Shown here in pieces: positions 35,253-45,111 of a stretch of 64,000 nt of DNA. Source of the DNA: Streptomyces fagopyri (GTDB lineage: Bacteria; Actinomycetota; Actinomycetes; Streptomycetales; Streptomycetaceae); assembly GCF_009498275.1 (NCBI RefSeq), contig NZ_CP045643.1, positions 8,246,001 through 8,310,000 of the forward strand. The letters are read 5' to 3'. Both the position numbers and the translations under genes were made by a program. The stretch's first letter is position 1. The number at the start of each line of letters is the position of its first letter. The notes below the pieces were generated by a model. That model saw only the letters and a program-made list of their open reading frames with translations. It made no database searches and was not told the origin of the DNA.

Positions 35253-38200
35253 TGACGCATCCGACCGCCCCCGGAACCGCGGATGTCGAGACAGGGCTGG
35301 AGATCGCCGTCATCGGCATGTCCTGCCGCTTCCCCGGAGCCGCGGACACCGAGCGCTTCTGGGAGAACATCCGTTCCGGCACCGAATCGATCACCGTCCA
35401 CTCCCGCGACGAACTGCTGGCAGCAGGAGTGTCCGAGGCGCTGCTCGACGACCCCGACTTCGTCCCCGCGCAAGGAGTGCTGGAGGGAGCCGACCTGTTC
35501 GACGCCGACTTCTTCGGGATCAATCCCAAGGAAGCCGACCTGATGGACCCCCAGCACCGCCTTCTGCTGGAGTCTGCCTGGCAGGCCGTTGAGGACGCGG
35601 GCTACGACCCGAGAGGGGTCCCGGGCCCGACCGGGGTCTACGCCGGCTCGTACTACAACACCTACGTCAACAACCTGGACGGCCACATCGATCCGAACGA
35701 CGCCGACGAGGTCTTCGCCCGCAACATCGCCAACGAGAAGGACTACCTGGCCACTCGAATCGCCTACAAACTCGACCTCGACGGCCCGGCGGTGACCGTC
35801 CAGACCGCCTGCTCGACCTCCCTGGTCGCCGTCCACCTGGCCTGCCAGGCGCTGCTCAGCGGGTCATGTGACACGGCCCTCGCGGGCGGTGTCACCGTCC
35901 GGGCGGAGCAGACCGGGTACGTGTACCAGCCCGGCGGCATCTTCTCCGCCGACGGGCACTGCCGCCCCTTCGACGCCTCGGCCCAGGGCACCGTCGCCGC
36001 CAACGGAGCCGGTGTGGTGGTCCTGAAGCGGCTCCGGGACGCCCTGGCCGACGGCGACCCGGTACGCGCGGTCATCAAGGGATCGGCGATCGGGAACGAC
36101 GGCGCCGGACGCGTCGGATTCACCGCACCGGGCGTGGCCGGCCAGGCCCGCGTGGTCCAGGCCGCCTGGGACATGGCCGAGGCCGATCCCGCCACCGCTT
36201 CCTACGTCGAGGCGCACGGCAGCGCCACACCGGTCGGCGACCCGATCGAGATCGAGGCGCTCACCCGGGTCTTCGCGGCCACGGGCGCCGCACCCGGCGC
36301 CTGCGCCATCGGCTCGGTCAAAGGCAACATCGGGCACACCCACGCAGCCTCCGGCATCGCCGGACTGATCAAGACAGTGCTCGCCCTGCAGCACCGGCAA
36401 CTCCCGCCCAGCCTCCACTTCGACACGCCGAACCCCGCGATCGACTTCGGCAGCGGCCCTTTCCGCGTCCACACCCGCCTGACGCCCTGGCATCGTGGCA
36501 ACGGCCCACGCCGTGCCGGAGTGAGCTCCTTCGGCATGGGCGGCACCGGCGCCCACGTCGTGCTGGAAGAGGCCCCACCCGGATTCGCCCCGACGGCGGG
36601 ACGCGGCCGGCAGGTCCTGCCGGTGTCCGCGCGCACCGCCGCCGCCCTCGACACCGCCGTCGAGCAGCTCGCCGACCGGCTCGAGGCTGAGCCCCCCGCC
36701 GCGCTCACCTCCGTGGCTCGCACCCTGCAAGAGGGGCGTCACGACTTCACCCACCGGCGTCTGGTCGTGGCCAGGGACCCCGCCGAAGCCGCTGCTGCTC
36801 TGCGGAACCGGGAGCCCCGCTTGGTGCGCGACGGGCACCACGAGGGCGCGCCGCCCCCACTGGCGTTCCTGCTGCCCGGGCTGGGCGAGCAGCGCCCCGG
36901 GATGGGGCGCGAGCTCTACGACAGCGAACCGGTCTTCCGCGCCGCGATCGACCTGTGCGCCGACGGATTCCGGACGCACCTCGGGAGAGACCTGCGACAG
37001 CTGCTCTACCCCGAGCGGCCGCCGGCGGCCGACGACCCTGGCCCAATGGACCTGCGGCGCCTGCTCGGCCGAGGCCCCGCGCAGGCGGACCCCGTCCGCA
37101 CGGAGCTGGACCGGACCCTGTTTGCCCAGCCGGCCACGTTCGCGGTCGAGTACGCCCTGGCACGGCTGTGGCAGTCCTGGGGTGTGCGGCCCGATGCCCT
37201 GATCGGCTACAGCCTGGGTGAGTACGTTGCGGCCTGCCTGGCCGGCGTGCTCTCCCTCGACGACGCCCTTCTGCTCGTGGCCCACCGGGCCCGCCTGATC
37301 GACGGGCTGCCCGAAGGGGCGATGCTCGCGGTGCCGCTGCCCGAGGAGCATCTCCGCCCGCTTCTGGACGGCGGCCTGTCGCTGGCCGCGGTCAACGGCC
37401 CGGCTCTGTGCGTGGTCGCGGGCACACAGGAGCGGATCGGTGAACTCCAGGCACGGCTGACGGAACGGGCGACCGCGGTCCGCCGGCTGCGCACCACCCA
37501 TGCCTTCCACTCCCACTTGATGGCCCCGCTCATGGAGGATTTCGCAGAGATCGTCGCGGAGGTGAGCCTGCACCGGCCGGCCGTTCCGTACGTCTCCACC
37601 ATCACCGGCGACTGGGTGACCGGATCGCAGGAGCCGGACCGCGGCCTGTGGGTGCGTCACCTGGTGGAGCCCGTGCGCTTCGCGGAGGCGGTCGCCCGGT
37701 TGTGGGCGGAACCCGGACGCGCGCTGCTGGAGGTCGGCCCGGGCCAGTCACTGAGCAGCCTTGCCCTGCAGGCCCGGGCGGCCGGCGCTCCCCCGGGCAG
37801 GGCGTTCGCGTCGCTGCCGGGCGAGTTCGACCGACAGAGCGAGGAACAGCACCTGCTCGGGACGGCCGGCTCGCTGTGGGCGGCCGGAGTGGAACTGGAC
37901 TGGGCCGCCGTGCGCGGCGACGACGCCGCCTCTCCTCGGGTGCCGCTGCCGACGTATCCCTTCCAGCGACGGCGGCACTGGATCGCCCCACGGCGGACGG
38001 ACGGGCCGCCTCCCGTACGGTCCTTGGCGAAGAAACCTGACCTCGCCGATTGGTTCCACGTCCCGGTGTGGGAGCCGCTGGCGCCTCTCGTCGCCCCGTC
38101 ACCCGGCCACCACGCCGATCGCTCGTGGCTGCTGTTCACCGACGACCAGGGCACCGGGGAGGGGCTTGCGGAGCGGCTGACCGCGGCCGGACACCGGGTG

Positions 38201-40843
38201 ACCACCGTCAGGCGCGGGACCGGCTGGTGCCGTCTCCCGGAGCGGCGCTACCGGATCGACCCGGCCTCGGAGGAGGACTACCGCGAGCTGGTCGAATCCC
38301 TGTACCGCGAGGGGGACTTCCCTCAGCACGTGGTGCACCTGTGGTCGGTCGGCGCACAGCACGACACGGACACGACGATCGAGCACGGATTCTCCAGCAT
38401 CCTGCGGTTCAACCGTGCGGCCGTCGCGGTCGCCGCAGGTCGGCCCGTGGATCTCACCGTGGTCACCAGCGACGCTTACGCCGTGCTCGGAAACGAGCAG
38501 ACCGCCCCGGAGAAGGCGACCGCGGCGGCAGTCAGCCTCGTCCTGCCGCTGGAACAACCGGAATCTGCCTGCCGCGCTGTCGACATCTCTCTCCCGGGAG
38601 GCGGCCGGTCCACGCCCGCGGACATGGACCGGCTGTTCGCCGAAGTCCTGCACGGAGGCGAACACCGGCAGGTCGCCCTTCGCGGAAGAGGGCGCTGGAC
38701 GCGCGGCCACCGCCCGGTACGTCTGGAGACAGCCGGCCCGGACCGCTCGGCGCTGCGGCACCAGGGCGTGTACCTGCTGACCGGGGGCTTGGGAGGAATG
38801 AGCCTGGCGATCGCCCGACACCTCGCAGAATCCGTCGCGGCCAGGCTCGTCCTGGTCGGCCGCACCGCGCTGCCGCCCCGCGAGAGCTGGGACGAAGTCC
38901 TTGCGCAGCCCCTGGGCGCCGCACCCGTGGACACAGCGGCCGTCGACCGGGTGAGGGCGGTCCGCGAGCTGGAGGGTCTCGGCGCCGAGGTCATGGTCGT
39001 GACGGCGGACGTCACCGACCAGGAAGCGATGGAGCAGGCAACCGAGGCGGCCGTAGCGCGGTTCGGTGCGGTTCACGGCATTGTGCACGCCGCCGGCCTG
39101 CCGGGAGCGGGCCTGGCCCAGCTCAAGGACATCGACGAGGCGCAACGGGTGCTCGCACCCAAGATCCATGGAGGACGGATCGTCGACACCCTGGCCCGCA
39201 GACTGCGACCGGACTTCACCGTCCTGTGCTCCTCCACACTGGCACTCACCGGCGGCATCGGGCAGGTCGACTACGTCGCGGCCAACGCGTTCCTGGACGC
39301 ACTGGCCCACCACACGGACGCCACCGGAAGCCCGCGGGTCGTGTCGGTCAACTGGGACGGTTGGCAGGAGTCCGGTATGGCCGCCCGCCTGATCGGGGCC
39401 GGCGCCCCCGAGCCCGGGCGCCGGGGGCCGGTGGACCACCCCCTGCTGGGGGAATGCCTGACCGACGACGGCGTCACGGCGGTGTACCGCGTGCCGCTGT
39501 CCGTCGCGGACAACTGGCTGATCGATGAGCACCGCATGGCGGGCAACGCCGTGGTGCCGGGCACCGGCCACCTGGAGCTGGTCCGCGCCGTCTACGAACA
39601 CCAGAGTGGCAGCTCGGCCGGCGTGGAGCTGACGGATGTGACCTTTCTGGCACCCGTCGTGGTGGGTGAGGAACAGCGCCGCGAGCTGCGGATCGTGCTG
39701 GACAAGCAGCGCACGCCGTTCGGGTTCACGGTGGCCGGCCGGGAGACGGACGCAACAGCGGGGACCGACACCGACTGGCAGGTGCATGTGACCGGCAGGG
39801 TGGGTCCGGCAGAGCCTGTCGAACGGCGTCGGCACGATGTGGACGCCCTCATCGCGAACGCGGCCATGCGGGACCTGGGAGCTGTCGAGCACACCGGGCC
39901 CATGGGCTTCGGTCCCCGCTCCCGGTGCCTGCGCCGGGTCCACCTCGGGGCGACCGAGGCGCTGGCCGAACTCGAACTACCCGCTGAATTCGCCGCGGAC
40001 CTCGAGCGGATCCGCCTGCACCCCTCGTTGCTGGATCTGGCCGCCGGATTCCACGGCATGAACCTCGCCCGGGAGTTCCGCATCCCGCTGTCCTACGGGC
40101 GGCTGGTGCTGTCGGCTCCCCTACCGCGTCGGATCTACAGCCACCACCGCTTCCGTGAGACCGATCTGCCTGGCAAGGAAACGTTCACGGCCGACTTCAC
40201 TCTGCTGGACGAGACCGGTCTGGAGGTTGCACGCGTCGACGGCTTCGTCCTCAAGCGCGTCGCGGCACTGAGTGACCGGCTGACGTCCCTGCGGGACGGC
40301 ACCTCACAAGAGGTGGAGCCCTACCGGTTCCCGGCTCCGGCCCGGCCGGCCGGCAACGGACCGCTGCGCGACCACCTGGAGCAGGGCATCCTGCCGTCAC
40401 AGGGCGTCGAGGCACTGCTACGAGTGCTTGCCTCGGACGTCGGACCACAGATCGCGGTCGTCGCGAAGGACCTCGACGCGGTCGCGGCCGATATCGCCCG
40501 CGGCGGAGCCGACCGGCCCATCGAGGCAACGCCCGAAGGCGGAAGTGCGCACCCCCGCCCGGGGGTGGCTAGCCGTTACCAGGCGCCGCGTGACGAGATC
40601 GAAGACCGTCTTGCCGCGCTCTGGGCCGAAATGCTGGGACTCGACCGCGTCGGTGTCCACGACAACTTCTTCGAACTCGGTGGGCACTCCCTGCTCGGCC
40701 TGCAACTCGTCGCGCGGATCCGACGGCGGTTCGGAGCGGACCTCCCGCTCAGCGCCCTCTTCGACGCGCTCACCGTGGCCGAGCTCGCGTCCTCGCTGCG
40801 CACCGACGGCGCGCCGGGCCCGGACGCAGCCCGAACACCATGA
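35252..40843 (+). CDS. Single-module type I PKS: KS-AT-KR-DH-ACP
   Basis: 1,863 aa. The KS (about residues 12-435) has Cys187 in TACSTSL and the two histidines EAHGS and GNIGHTHA. The AT (about 545-840) has GYSLGEY (Ser654) and HAFH, a malonyl-type marker. A structural KR segment is followed by the catalytic KR (about 1170-1350) with TGGLGG and Tyr1341. A DH domain (about 1395-1660) has HRMAGNAVVP (His1427). The carrier at the end has Ser1813 in GGHSL. The KR before DH order is unlike ordinary actinobacterial modules (DH-KR). One extension is predicted, and hydroxymalonyl-ACP from the following genes may be the extender. Confidence 0.9.
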   Translation: MTHPTAPGTADVETGLEIAVIGMSCRFPGAADTERFWENIRSGTESITVHSRDELLAAGVSEALLDDPDFVPAQGVLEGADLFDADFFGINPKEADLMDPQHRLLLESAWQAVEDAGYDPRGVPGPTGVYAGSYYNTYVNNLDGHIDPNDADEVFARNIANEKDYLATRIAYKLDLDGPAVTVQTACSTSLVAVHLACQALLSGSCDTALAGGVTVRAEQTGYVYQPGGIFSADGHCRPFDASAQGTVAANGAGVVVLKRLRDALADGDPVRAVIKGSAIGNDGAGRVGFTAPGVAGQARVVQAAWDMAEADPATASYVEAHGSATPVGDPIEIEALTRVFAATGAAPGACAIGSVKGNIGHTHAASGIAGLIKTVLALQHRQLPPSLHFDTPNPAIDFGSGPFRVHTRLTPWHRGNGPRRAGVSSFGMGGTGAHVVLEEAPPGFAPTAGRGRQVLPVSARTAAALDTAVEQLADRLEAEPPAALTSVARTLQEGRHDFTHRRLVVARDPAEAAAALRNREPRLVRDGHHEGAPPPLAFLLPGLGEQRPGMGRELYDSEPVFRAAIDLCADGFRTHLGRDLRQLLYPERPPAADDPGPMDLRRLLGRGPAQADPVRTELDRTLFAQPATFAVEYALARLWQSWGVRPDALIGYSLGEYVAACLAGVLSLDDALLLVAHRARLIDGLPEGAMLAVPLPEEHLRPLLDGGLSLAAVNGPALCVVAGTQERIGELQARLTERATAVRRLRTTHAFHSHLMAPLMEDFAEIVAEVSLHRPAVPYVSTITGDWVTGSQEPDRGLWVRHLVEPVRFAEAVARLWAEPGRALLEVGPGQSLSSLALQARAAGAPPGRAFASLPGEFDRQSEEQHLLGTAGSLWAAGVELDWAAVRGDDAASPRVPLPTYPFQRRRHWIAPRRTDGPPPVRSLAKKPDLADWFHVPVWEPLAPLVAPSPGHHADRSWLLFTDDQGTGEGLAERLTAAGHRVTTVRRGTGWCRLPERRYRIDPASEEDYRELVESLYREGDFPQHVVHLWSVGAQHDTDTTIEHGFSSILRFNRAAVAVAAGRPVDLTVVTSDAYAVLGNEQTAPEKATAAAVSLVLPLEQPESACRAVDISLPGGGRSTPADMDRLFAEVLHGGEHRQVALRGRGRWTRGHRPVRLETAGPDRSALRHQGVYLLTGGLGGMSLAIARHLAESVAARLVLVGRTALPPRESWDEVLAQPLGAAPVDTAAVDRVRAVRELEGLGAEVMVVTADVTDQEAMEQATEAAVARFGAVHGIVHAAGLPGAGLAQLKDIDEAQRVLAPKIHGGRIVDTLARRLRPDFTVLCSSTLALTGGIGQVDYVAANAFLDALAHHTDATGSPRVVSVNWDGWQESGMAARLIGAGAPEPGRRGPVDHPLLGECLTDDGVTAVYRVPLSVADNWLIDEHRMAGNAVVPGTGHLELVRAVYEHQSGSSAGVELTDVTFLAPVVVGEEQRRELRIVLDKQRTPFGFTVAGRETDATAGTDTDWQVHVTGRVGPAEPVERRRHDVDALIANAAMRDLGAVEHTGPMGFGPRSRCLRRVHLGATEALAELELPAEFAADLERIRLHPSLLDLAAGFHGMNLAREFRIPLSYGRLVLSAPLPRRIYSHHRFRETDLPGKETFTADFTLLDETGLEVARVDGFVLKRVAALSDRLTSLRDGTSQEVEPYRFPAPARPAGNGPLRDHLEQGILPSQGVEALLRVLASDVGPQIAVVAKDLDAVAADIARGGADRPIEATPEGGSAHPRPGVASRYQAPRDEIEDRLAALWAEMLGLDRVGVHDNFFELGGHSLLGLQLVARIRRRFGADLPLSALFDALTVAELASSLRTDGAPGPDAARTP

Positions 40844-40863
40844 CCAGAACAGGAGCGGAAGAC

Positions 40864-41736
40864 ATGACCAAGAGCACACCGACAGTCGGCGTGGTGGGCG
40901 CCGGAGTGATGGGCACAGGCCTCGCCCAGGCACTGGCCACCACCGGCCACGAGGTGATCCTCGTGGACCGGAGCGAGGATGTCCTCGCGAGCGCGGAGCG
41001 CAGCATCGAACAGGGACTGCGCCTCGCGCGGCTGCTTGGCGCGAAGGGACCGCGCGAGGACCGGGGGACGGTGCTGAAGCGGATCTCCTGCACGACCGAC
41101 TACGAGGGCTTCGAGCGGGCCGACTTCGTCATCGAGAACGTCACGGAGGACTGGGAGACCAAGCGGAGTGTGTACGAGCGAATCGACCCGCTCTGCCCGC
41201 CGCACTGCGTCTTCGCCGCCAACACCTCCGTCATCCCCGTCACCCGCATCGCGGGAGCCACCTCCCGCCCGGACCGGGTAGTGGGCATGCACTTCATGAA
41301 CCCGGTCCCCCTCAAGCACACCGTCGAGGTGATCCGCGGCCACCACACGAGTGATGAAACCCTGCGGGCCGCCGCCCGACTGCTCGCCGGCATGGGCAAA
41401 GAACAGGTGGTGGTGCAGGACTCCCCGGGATTCGTCTCCAACCGGGTCTTGATGCTCACTGTGAACGAGGCCATGTACCTCGTCCACGAGGGCGTGGCCA
41501 CGGCGGCTGAGGTCGACCGGATTTTCAAGACCTGCTTCGGCCACCCCATGGGCCCGCTGGAGACGGCCGACCTCATCGGCCTCGACACCATTCTGCAGTC
41601 CGTCGAAGGCCTCTATCAGGCCTTCAGCGACAGCAAGTACCGGCCGTGCCCCCTGCTCAGGCGCATGGTCGACGCCGGCCTGCTCGGCCGCAAGAGCGGC
41701 GAGGGCTTCTTCAGCTACGCCATCACCCGCCCCTGA
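40864..41736 (+). CDS. 3-hydroxyacyl-CoA dehydrogenase family protein (FkbK-like)
   Basis: 290 aa; the ATG at 40864 has an AGGAG site 8 nt upstream and is preferred over the ATG at 40840 that overlaps the PKS stop. The Rossmann motif VGVVGAGVMGTGLA and the C-terminal HCDH motif GHPMGPLETADLIGLD are present. In hydroxy- and methoxymalonyl-ACP pathways (FkbK, ZmaG-type) it oxidises glyceryl-ACP. Its position beside FkbJ-, FkbI- and FkbH-like genes fixes this role. Confidence 0.9.
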   Translation: MTKSTPTVGVVGAGVMGTGLAQALATTGHEVILVDRSEDVLASAERSIEQGLRLARLLGAKGPREDRGTVLKRISCTTDYEGFERADFVIENVTEDWETKRSVYERIDPLCPPHCVFAANTSVIPVTRIAGATSRPDRVVGMHFMNPVPLKHTVEVIRGHHTSDETLRAAARLLAGMGKEQVVVQDSPGFVSNRVLMLTVNEAMYLVHEGVATAAEVDRIFKTCFGHPMGPLETADLIGLDTILQSVEGLYQAFSDSKYRPCPLLRRMVDAGLLGRKSGEGFFSYAITRP

Positions 41737-41772
41737 GCCACACCCGCACACCCCCGAACCGGAGGAATGGCC

Positions 41773-42030
41773 ATGACCACGCACGACAACAAGCCCGCCA
41801 TCCGCGCCTTCCTTGCCCAGTACTTCGGCGAACACCGGCTCGCCGACGACGCGGACATCTTCGCCACCGGCCTCGTCAACTCCCTCTTCGTGATGCAGCT
41901 CGTCCTCTTCGTCGAGGGGGAGTTCGGCATGGCCGTCGAGGACGACGACCTGGAAATGGAGAACTTCAGCAGCGTCGATGCCATTGACGCGCTGATCACC
42001 CGCAAGCGCTCCGCGGCCGTCAGCCGCTGA
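41773..42030 (+). CDS. Acyl carrier protein (FkbJ-like)
   Basis: 85 aa from the ATG at 41773. The GGAGG site ends 7 nt before it, whereas an ATG at 41767 would lie almost on the ribosome site. The carrier serine is in TGLVNSLFVMQLVLF, the variant typical of glyceryl-ACP carriers. It carries the C3 unit from 1,3-bisphosphoglycerate through oxidation to hydroxymalonyl-ACP. Confidence 0.88.
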   Translation: MTTHDNKPAIRAFLAQYFGEHRLADDADIFATGLVNSLFVMQLVLFVEGEFGMAVEDDDLEMENFSSVDAIDALITRKRSAAVSR

Positions 42031-42056
42031 CCGCTATCGGACCCATGGAGACCTGA

Positions 42057-43262
42057 ATGGCCACACGCGTACAGCTTTCCCGCGCCCAGACGGAGGCACG
42101 GGAGACCTACGAATCATTCGCCCGCGATCACATCGCGCCCTTCGCCAACGACTGGGACCTCAAGGGCGAACTGCCCGAAGACTTCCTCGCCGCCTTCGCC
42201 GGGGACGGGCACCTGGGCGCCATCGTCCCTGCCGCCTACGGCGGCCGCGAGACCGACCCGATCACCTTCGGACTGCTCAACGAGGAGACAGGCAGGGCCT
42301 GCTCCTCCGTCCGCAGCCTGGTCACCGTCCACAGCATGGTGGCGCATGCCGTCACTCGGTGGGGCAACGAGAGACAGCGCGCGCGATGGCTGCCACGGCT
42401 GGCGACCGGCGGGAGTGTCGGCGCCTTCGCGCTCACCGAACCCGGCGCCGGTAGCGATGTGCAGGGCCTGGCGGCCACGGCACGACGTACCGACGACGGC
42501 TTCGTCCTGAACGGCGAGAAGCGGTGGATCACCTTCGGCCGCCGCGCCGACGTGTACCTGCTCTTCGCCCGGCTCGAAGGCCGTCCGACGGCGTTCCTGG
42601 TGGAGCGCCGCAATCCCGGCCTCGATGTCCGGCCGGTCGAGGGTGTCCTGGGCACACGAGCCTCGATGCTCGCCGACCTGAGCCTGACCGACTGCCGAGT
42701 ACCGGCGGACGCTGTTCTCGGCAGGCCCGGCTTCGGGCTGGCGGCAGTCGCCGCCGACGCCCTCGAACTGGGCCGCTACAGCGTGGCCTGGGGCTGCGTC
42801 GGCCTGTCCCAGGCATGCCTTGACGCCTCGCTGGACTATGCCGAACAACGGCAGCAGTTCGGCGCCCGCCTGCGGGACCACCAGCTGGTGCAGCGCATGC
42901 TCGCCGACATGGCGACCGGCACCAGCGCCTCCCGCCTGCTGTGCCAGCAGGCGGGGTGGTTGAGGGCGTCAGGAGACCAGCAGGGCGTCCACGCAACCTG
43001 GCTGGCCAAGTACTTCGCCACAACCACCGCCTTCCGTGCCGCCTCCGACGCCGTACAGATCCACGGCGCCCGCGGTTGCGGCGGGGAGTACCCCGTGCAG
43101 CGCTACCTCCGGGACGCCAAGGTCATGGAGATCATCGAAGGAAGCACCGAACTCCAGCAGACGACGATCGCCGGCTCCGCCTACCAGAACCATGCGGCGT
43201 CCAGCTCATTCACCGCTCCGGCCGCCATGGCCGAAGCTGCCGGACAGGAGGCCCGGACATGA
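42057..43262 (+). CDS. Acyl-CoA dehydrogenase (FkbI-like)
   Basis: 401-aa canonical acyl-CoA dehydrogenase. It has the flavin motif FALTEPGAGSDVQG, EKRWITFG and the C-terminal HGARGCGGEYPVQRYLRDAKVMEIIEGSTELQQ. In the FkbH pathway it oxidises the C3 acyl group on the carrier protein. Unlike the dehydrogenase at 27,940 it has all standard motifs. It overlaps the FkbH-like gene by 4 bp. Confidence 0.92.
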   Translation: MATRVQLSRAQTEARETYESFARDHIAPFANDWDLKGELPEDFLAAFAGDGHLGAIVPAAYGGRETDPITFGLLNEETGRACSSVRSLVTVHSMVAHAVTRWGNERQRARWLPRLATGGSVGAFALTEPGAGSDVQGLAATARRTDDGFVLNGEKRWITFGRRADVYLLFARLEGRPTAFLVERRNPGLDVRPVEGVLGTRASMLADLSLTDCRVPADAVLGRPGFGLAAVAADALELGRYSVAWGCVGLSQACLDASLDYAEQRQQFGARLRDHQLVQRMLADMATGTSASRLLCQQAGWLRASGDQQGVHATWLAKYFATTTAFRAASDAVQIHGARGCGGEYPVQRYLRDAKVMEIIEGSTELQQTTIAGSAYQNHAASSSFTAPAAMAEAAGQEART

Positions 43263-44344
43263 CCAGGAGCACCACGCAGGGACAGAACATCACCAGGCCG
43301 GCGCCGACCGTCAAATGCGTGGTGTGGGATCTCGATCACACAGTGTGGGACGGCATCCTGCTGGAGGACGGCTTCGTTCCACTGCGCCCAGGTATCCGTG
43401 AAGTGATCACCGAGCTGGACCGGCGCGGAATTCTCCAGTCGGTAGCCAGCCGCAACGACCACGAGGCGGCGATCACCGCACTGGAACGGCATGGACTGGC
43501 CGAGTACTTCCTGTGCCCGCAGATCAACTGGAACGCCAAGTCCTCCTCGGTGCAGGCCATCGCCCGCTCGCTCAACCTGGGGCTGGACTCCTTTGCCTTC
43601 GTCGACGACGACGCCTTCGAGCGCGGTGAGGTGGCCTTCGAGATTCCCGAGCTGCTGTGCGTGGACGCCGCCGATGCCGCCGGTCTCGCCGGCCGCCCGG
43701 AGTTCACTCCGGTGTTCGTCACCAACGAATCCGGGATGCGCCGCACCATGTACCGCGCGGACGAGGAACGCGGCCGTCTGGAGACGGAGTTCACCGGCCC
43801 CACGCCGGAATTCCTCGCCACCCTCGGCATGGTGTTCACCGTCGAGCGGGCCCAGGAGGAGGATCTGCGGCGGGCCGAGGAGCTGACGGTCCGGACCCAT
43901 CAGCTCAACACCACCGGCTACACGTACTCCTACGAGGAACTTGACGCGTTCCGGCGGTCACCCGACCACGAACTGCTGGTCGCCCGGCTGGAGGACCGCC
44001 ACGGCCCCTACGGCACCATCGGACTGGTCCTCCTGGAACGCGGCACCGACACCTGGCGGATCAAACTGCTGCTGATGTCCTGCCGGGTCATGTCCAGAGG
44101 AGTCGGCGCTGTGCTGATCACCTGGCTGCGTCGGCGCGCCCGGGATGCCGGGGTCCGCCTGCTGGCCGAGTACCTCCCCAACGGGCGCAACCGGATGATG
44201 CTGGTGACCTACAAGTTCTCGCGCTTCCATGAGACCGGACGCAGCGGCGGACTCCTCCGGCTGGAGGCGTGTCTGGACGACATCCCACCGTTCCCGCCGT
44301 ACATGACAGTGCGTGTCCCGGACGAGGGGGAGGGCGGCCGGTGA
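43259..44344 (+). CDS. FkbH-like glyceryl-ACP synthase (HAD superfamily)
   Basis: 361 aa from the ATG at 43259. The N-terminal HAD domain has CVVWDLDHTVWDG (the DxDxT nucleophile) and FVDDDAFERGEV. The C-terminal half is the FkbH-type acyltransferase domain (VRTHQLNTTGYTYS, LLMSCRVMSRGVG). FkbH takes 1,3-bisphosphoglycerate, removes phosphate and loads glyceryl on the carrier protein. No FkbG O-methyltransferase is in the window, so the pathway should stop at hydroxymalonyl-ACP. Confidence 0.93.
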   Translation: MTRSTTQGQNITRPAPTVKCVVWDLDHTVWDGILLEDGFVPLRPGIREVITELDRRGILQSVASRNDHEAAITALERHGLAEYFLCPQINWNAKSSSVQAIARSLNLGLDSFAFVDDDAFERGEVAFEIPELLCVDAADAAGLAGRPEFTPVFVTNESGMRRTMYRADEERGRLETEFTGPTPEFLATLGMVFTVERAQEEDLRRAEELTVRTHQLNTTGYTYSYEELDAFRRSPDHELLVARLEDRHGPYGTIGLVLLERGTDTWRIKLLLMSCRVMSRGVGAVLITWLRRRARDAGVRLLAEYLPNGRNRMMLVTYKFSRFHETGRSGGLLRLEACLDDIPPFPPYMTVRVPDEGEGGR

Positions 44345-45111
44345 GCAGCGACTGGCTGGTACGACACGCACCCCGTCCGGGAGCCCGGCTGCGCCTGCTG
44401 TGCTTCCCCTATGCGGGCGGCGGCAGTTCGGCCTTCGCCGGATGGGCTGAGCTCGTCCCGCCGGACGTGGAGGTCTGCTCCGTCCGGCTGCCTGGCCGGG
44501 AGTCACGACTGATGCAGCGGCCCTACACGGACATCGAGGAACTTCTGCCGGATCTGGCCGAGGCTGTCTCGGACTACTGCCAAGAGCCATTCGTGCTGTT
44601 CGGGCACAGCATGGGTGCTCTGATCGCCTTCGAGCTGGCACGCTGGCAGGCGGCGAATGGCGGGCCCTCGCCACGGCATCTGGTGGTCTCCGGCCGACGG
44701 TCGCCCCATCTGCCGCACAATCGGCCTGCCATTGACGCCTTGCCCGACGAGGTGTTTGTGCAGCGGCTTCGGGAGCTGGGAGGCACAGCCGAGGAACTGC
44801 TCGCCGACCCGCGGGTGATGCGGCTGCTCTCACCGGGGCTCCGCGCGGACTTCCGGCTCAACGACCTGTACCGGTACCGGACGGGACCACGCTTGGCGTG
44901 CCCGGTCACCGCTTTCGGGGGACGTGCCGACGCGCACGTGGACCGGGCGGGGCTGGCGGCCTGGGAGCCGCATTCGACGGGTCCCTTCGCCCTGCGGATG
45001 CTGGACGGAGGTCATTTCTTCCTTCACTCCTCGCGCCGGGCGCTGCTGGAGGAGCTGGGAGCCGTCCTGCGGCACGCGCGCAGCGAGGTGGACGGGGCTG
45101 TGATTCGGTGA
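44341..45111 (+). CDS. Type II thioesterase
   Basis: 256 aa from the GTG at 44341, overlapping the fkbH-like stop. It is an alpha/beta hydrolase of the RifR/TEII class: LLCFPYAGGGSSAFAGWAE near the N terminus, the nucleophile in LFGHSMGALIAFELAR, and the terminal histidine in DGGHFFLH. Type II thioesterases remove stalled or mis-primed acyl groups from PKS and NRPS carriers. It overlaps the PPTase gene by 4 bp. Confidence 0.93.
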   Translation: MSSDWLVRHAPRPGARLRLLCFPYAGGGSSAFAGWAELVPPDVEVCSVRLPGRESRLMQRPYTDIEELLPDLAEAVSDYCQEPFVLFGHSMGALIAFELARWQAANGGPSPRHLVVSGRRSPHLPHNRPAIDALPDEVFVQRLRELGGTAEELLADPRVMRLLSPGLRADFRLNDLYRYRTGPRLACPVTAFGGRADAHVDRAGLAAWEPHSTGPFALRMLDGGHFFLHSSRRALLEELGAVLRHARSEVDGAVIR

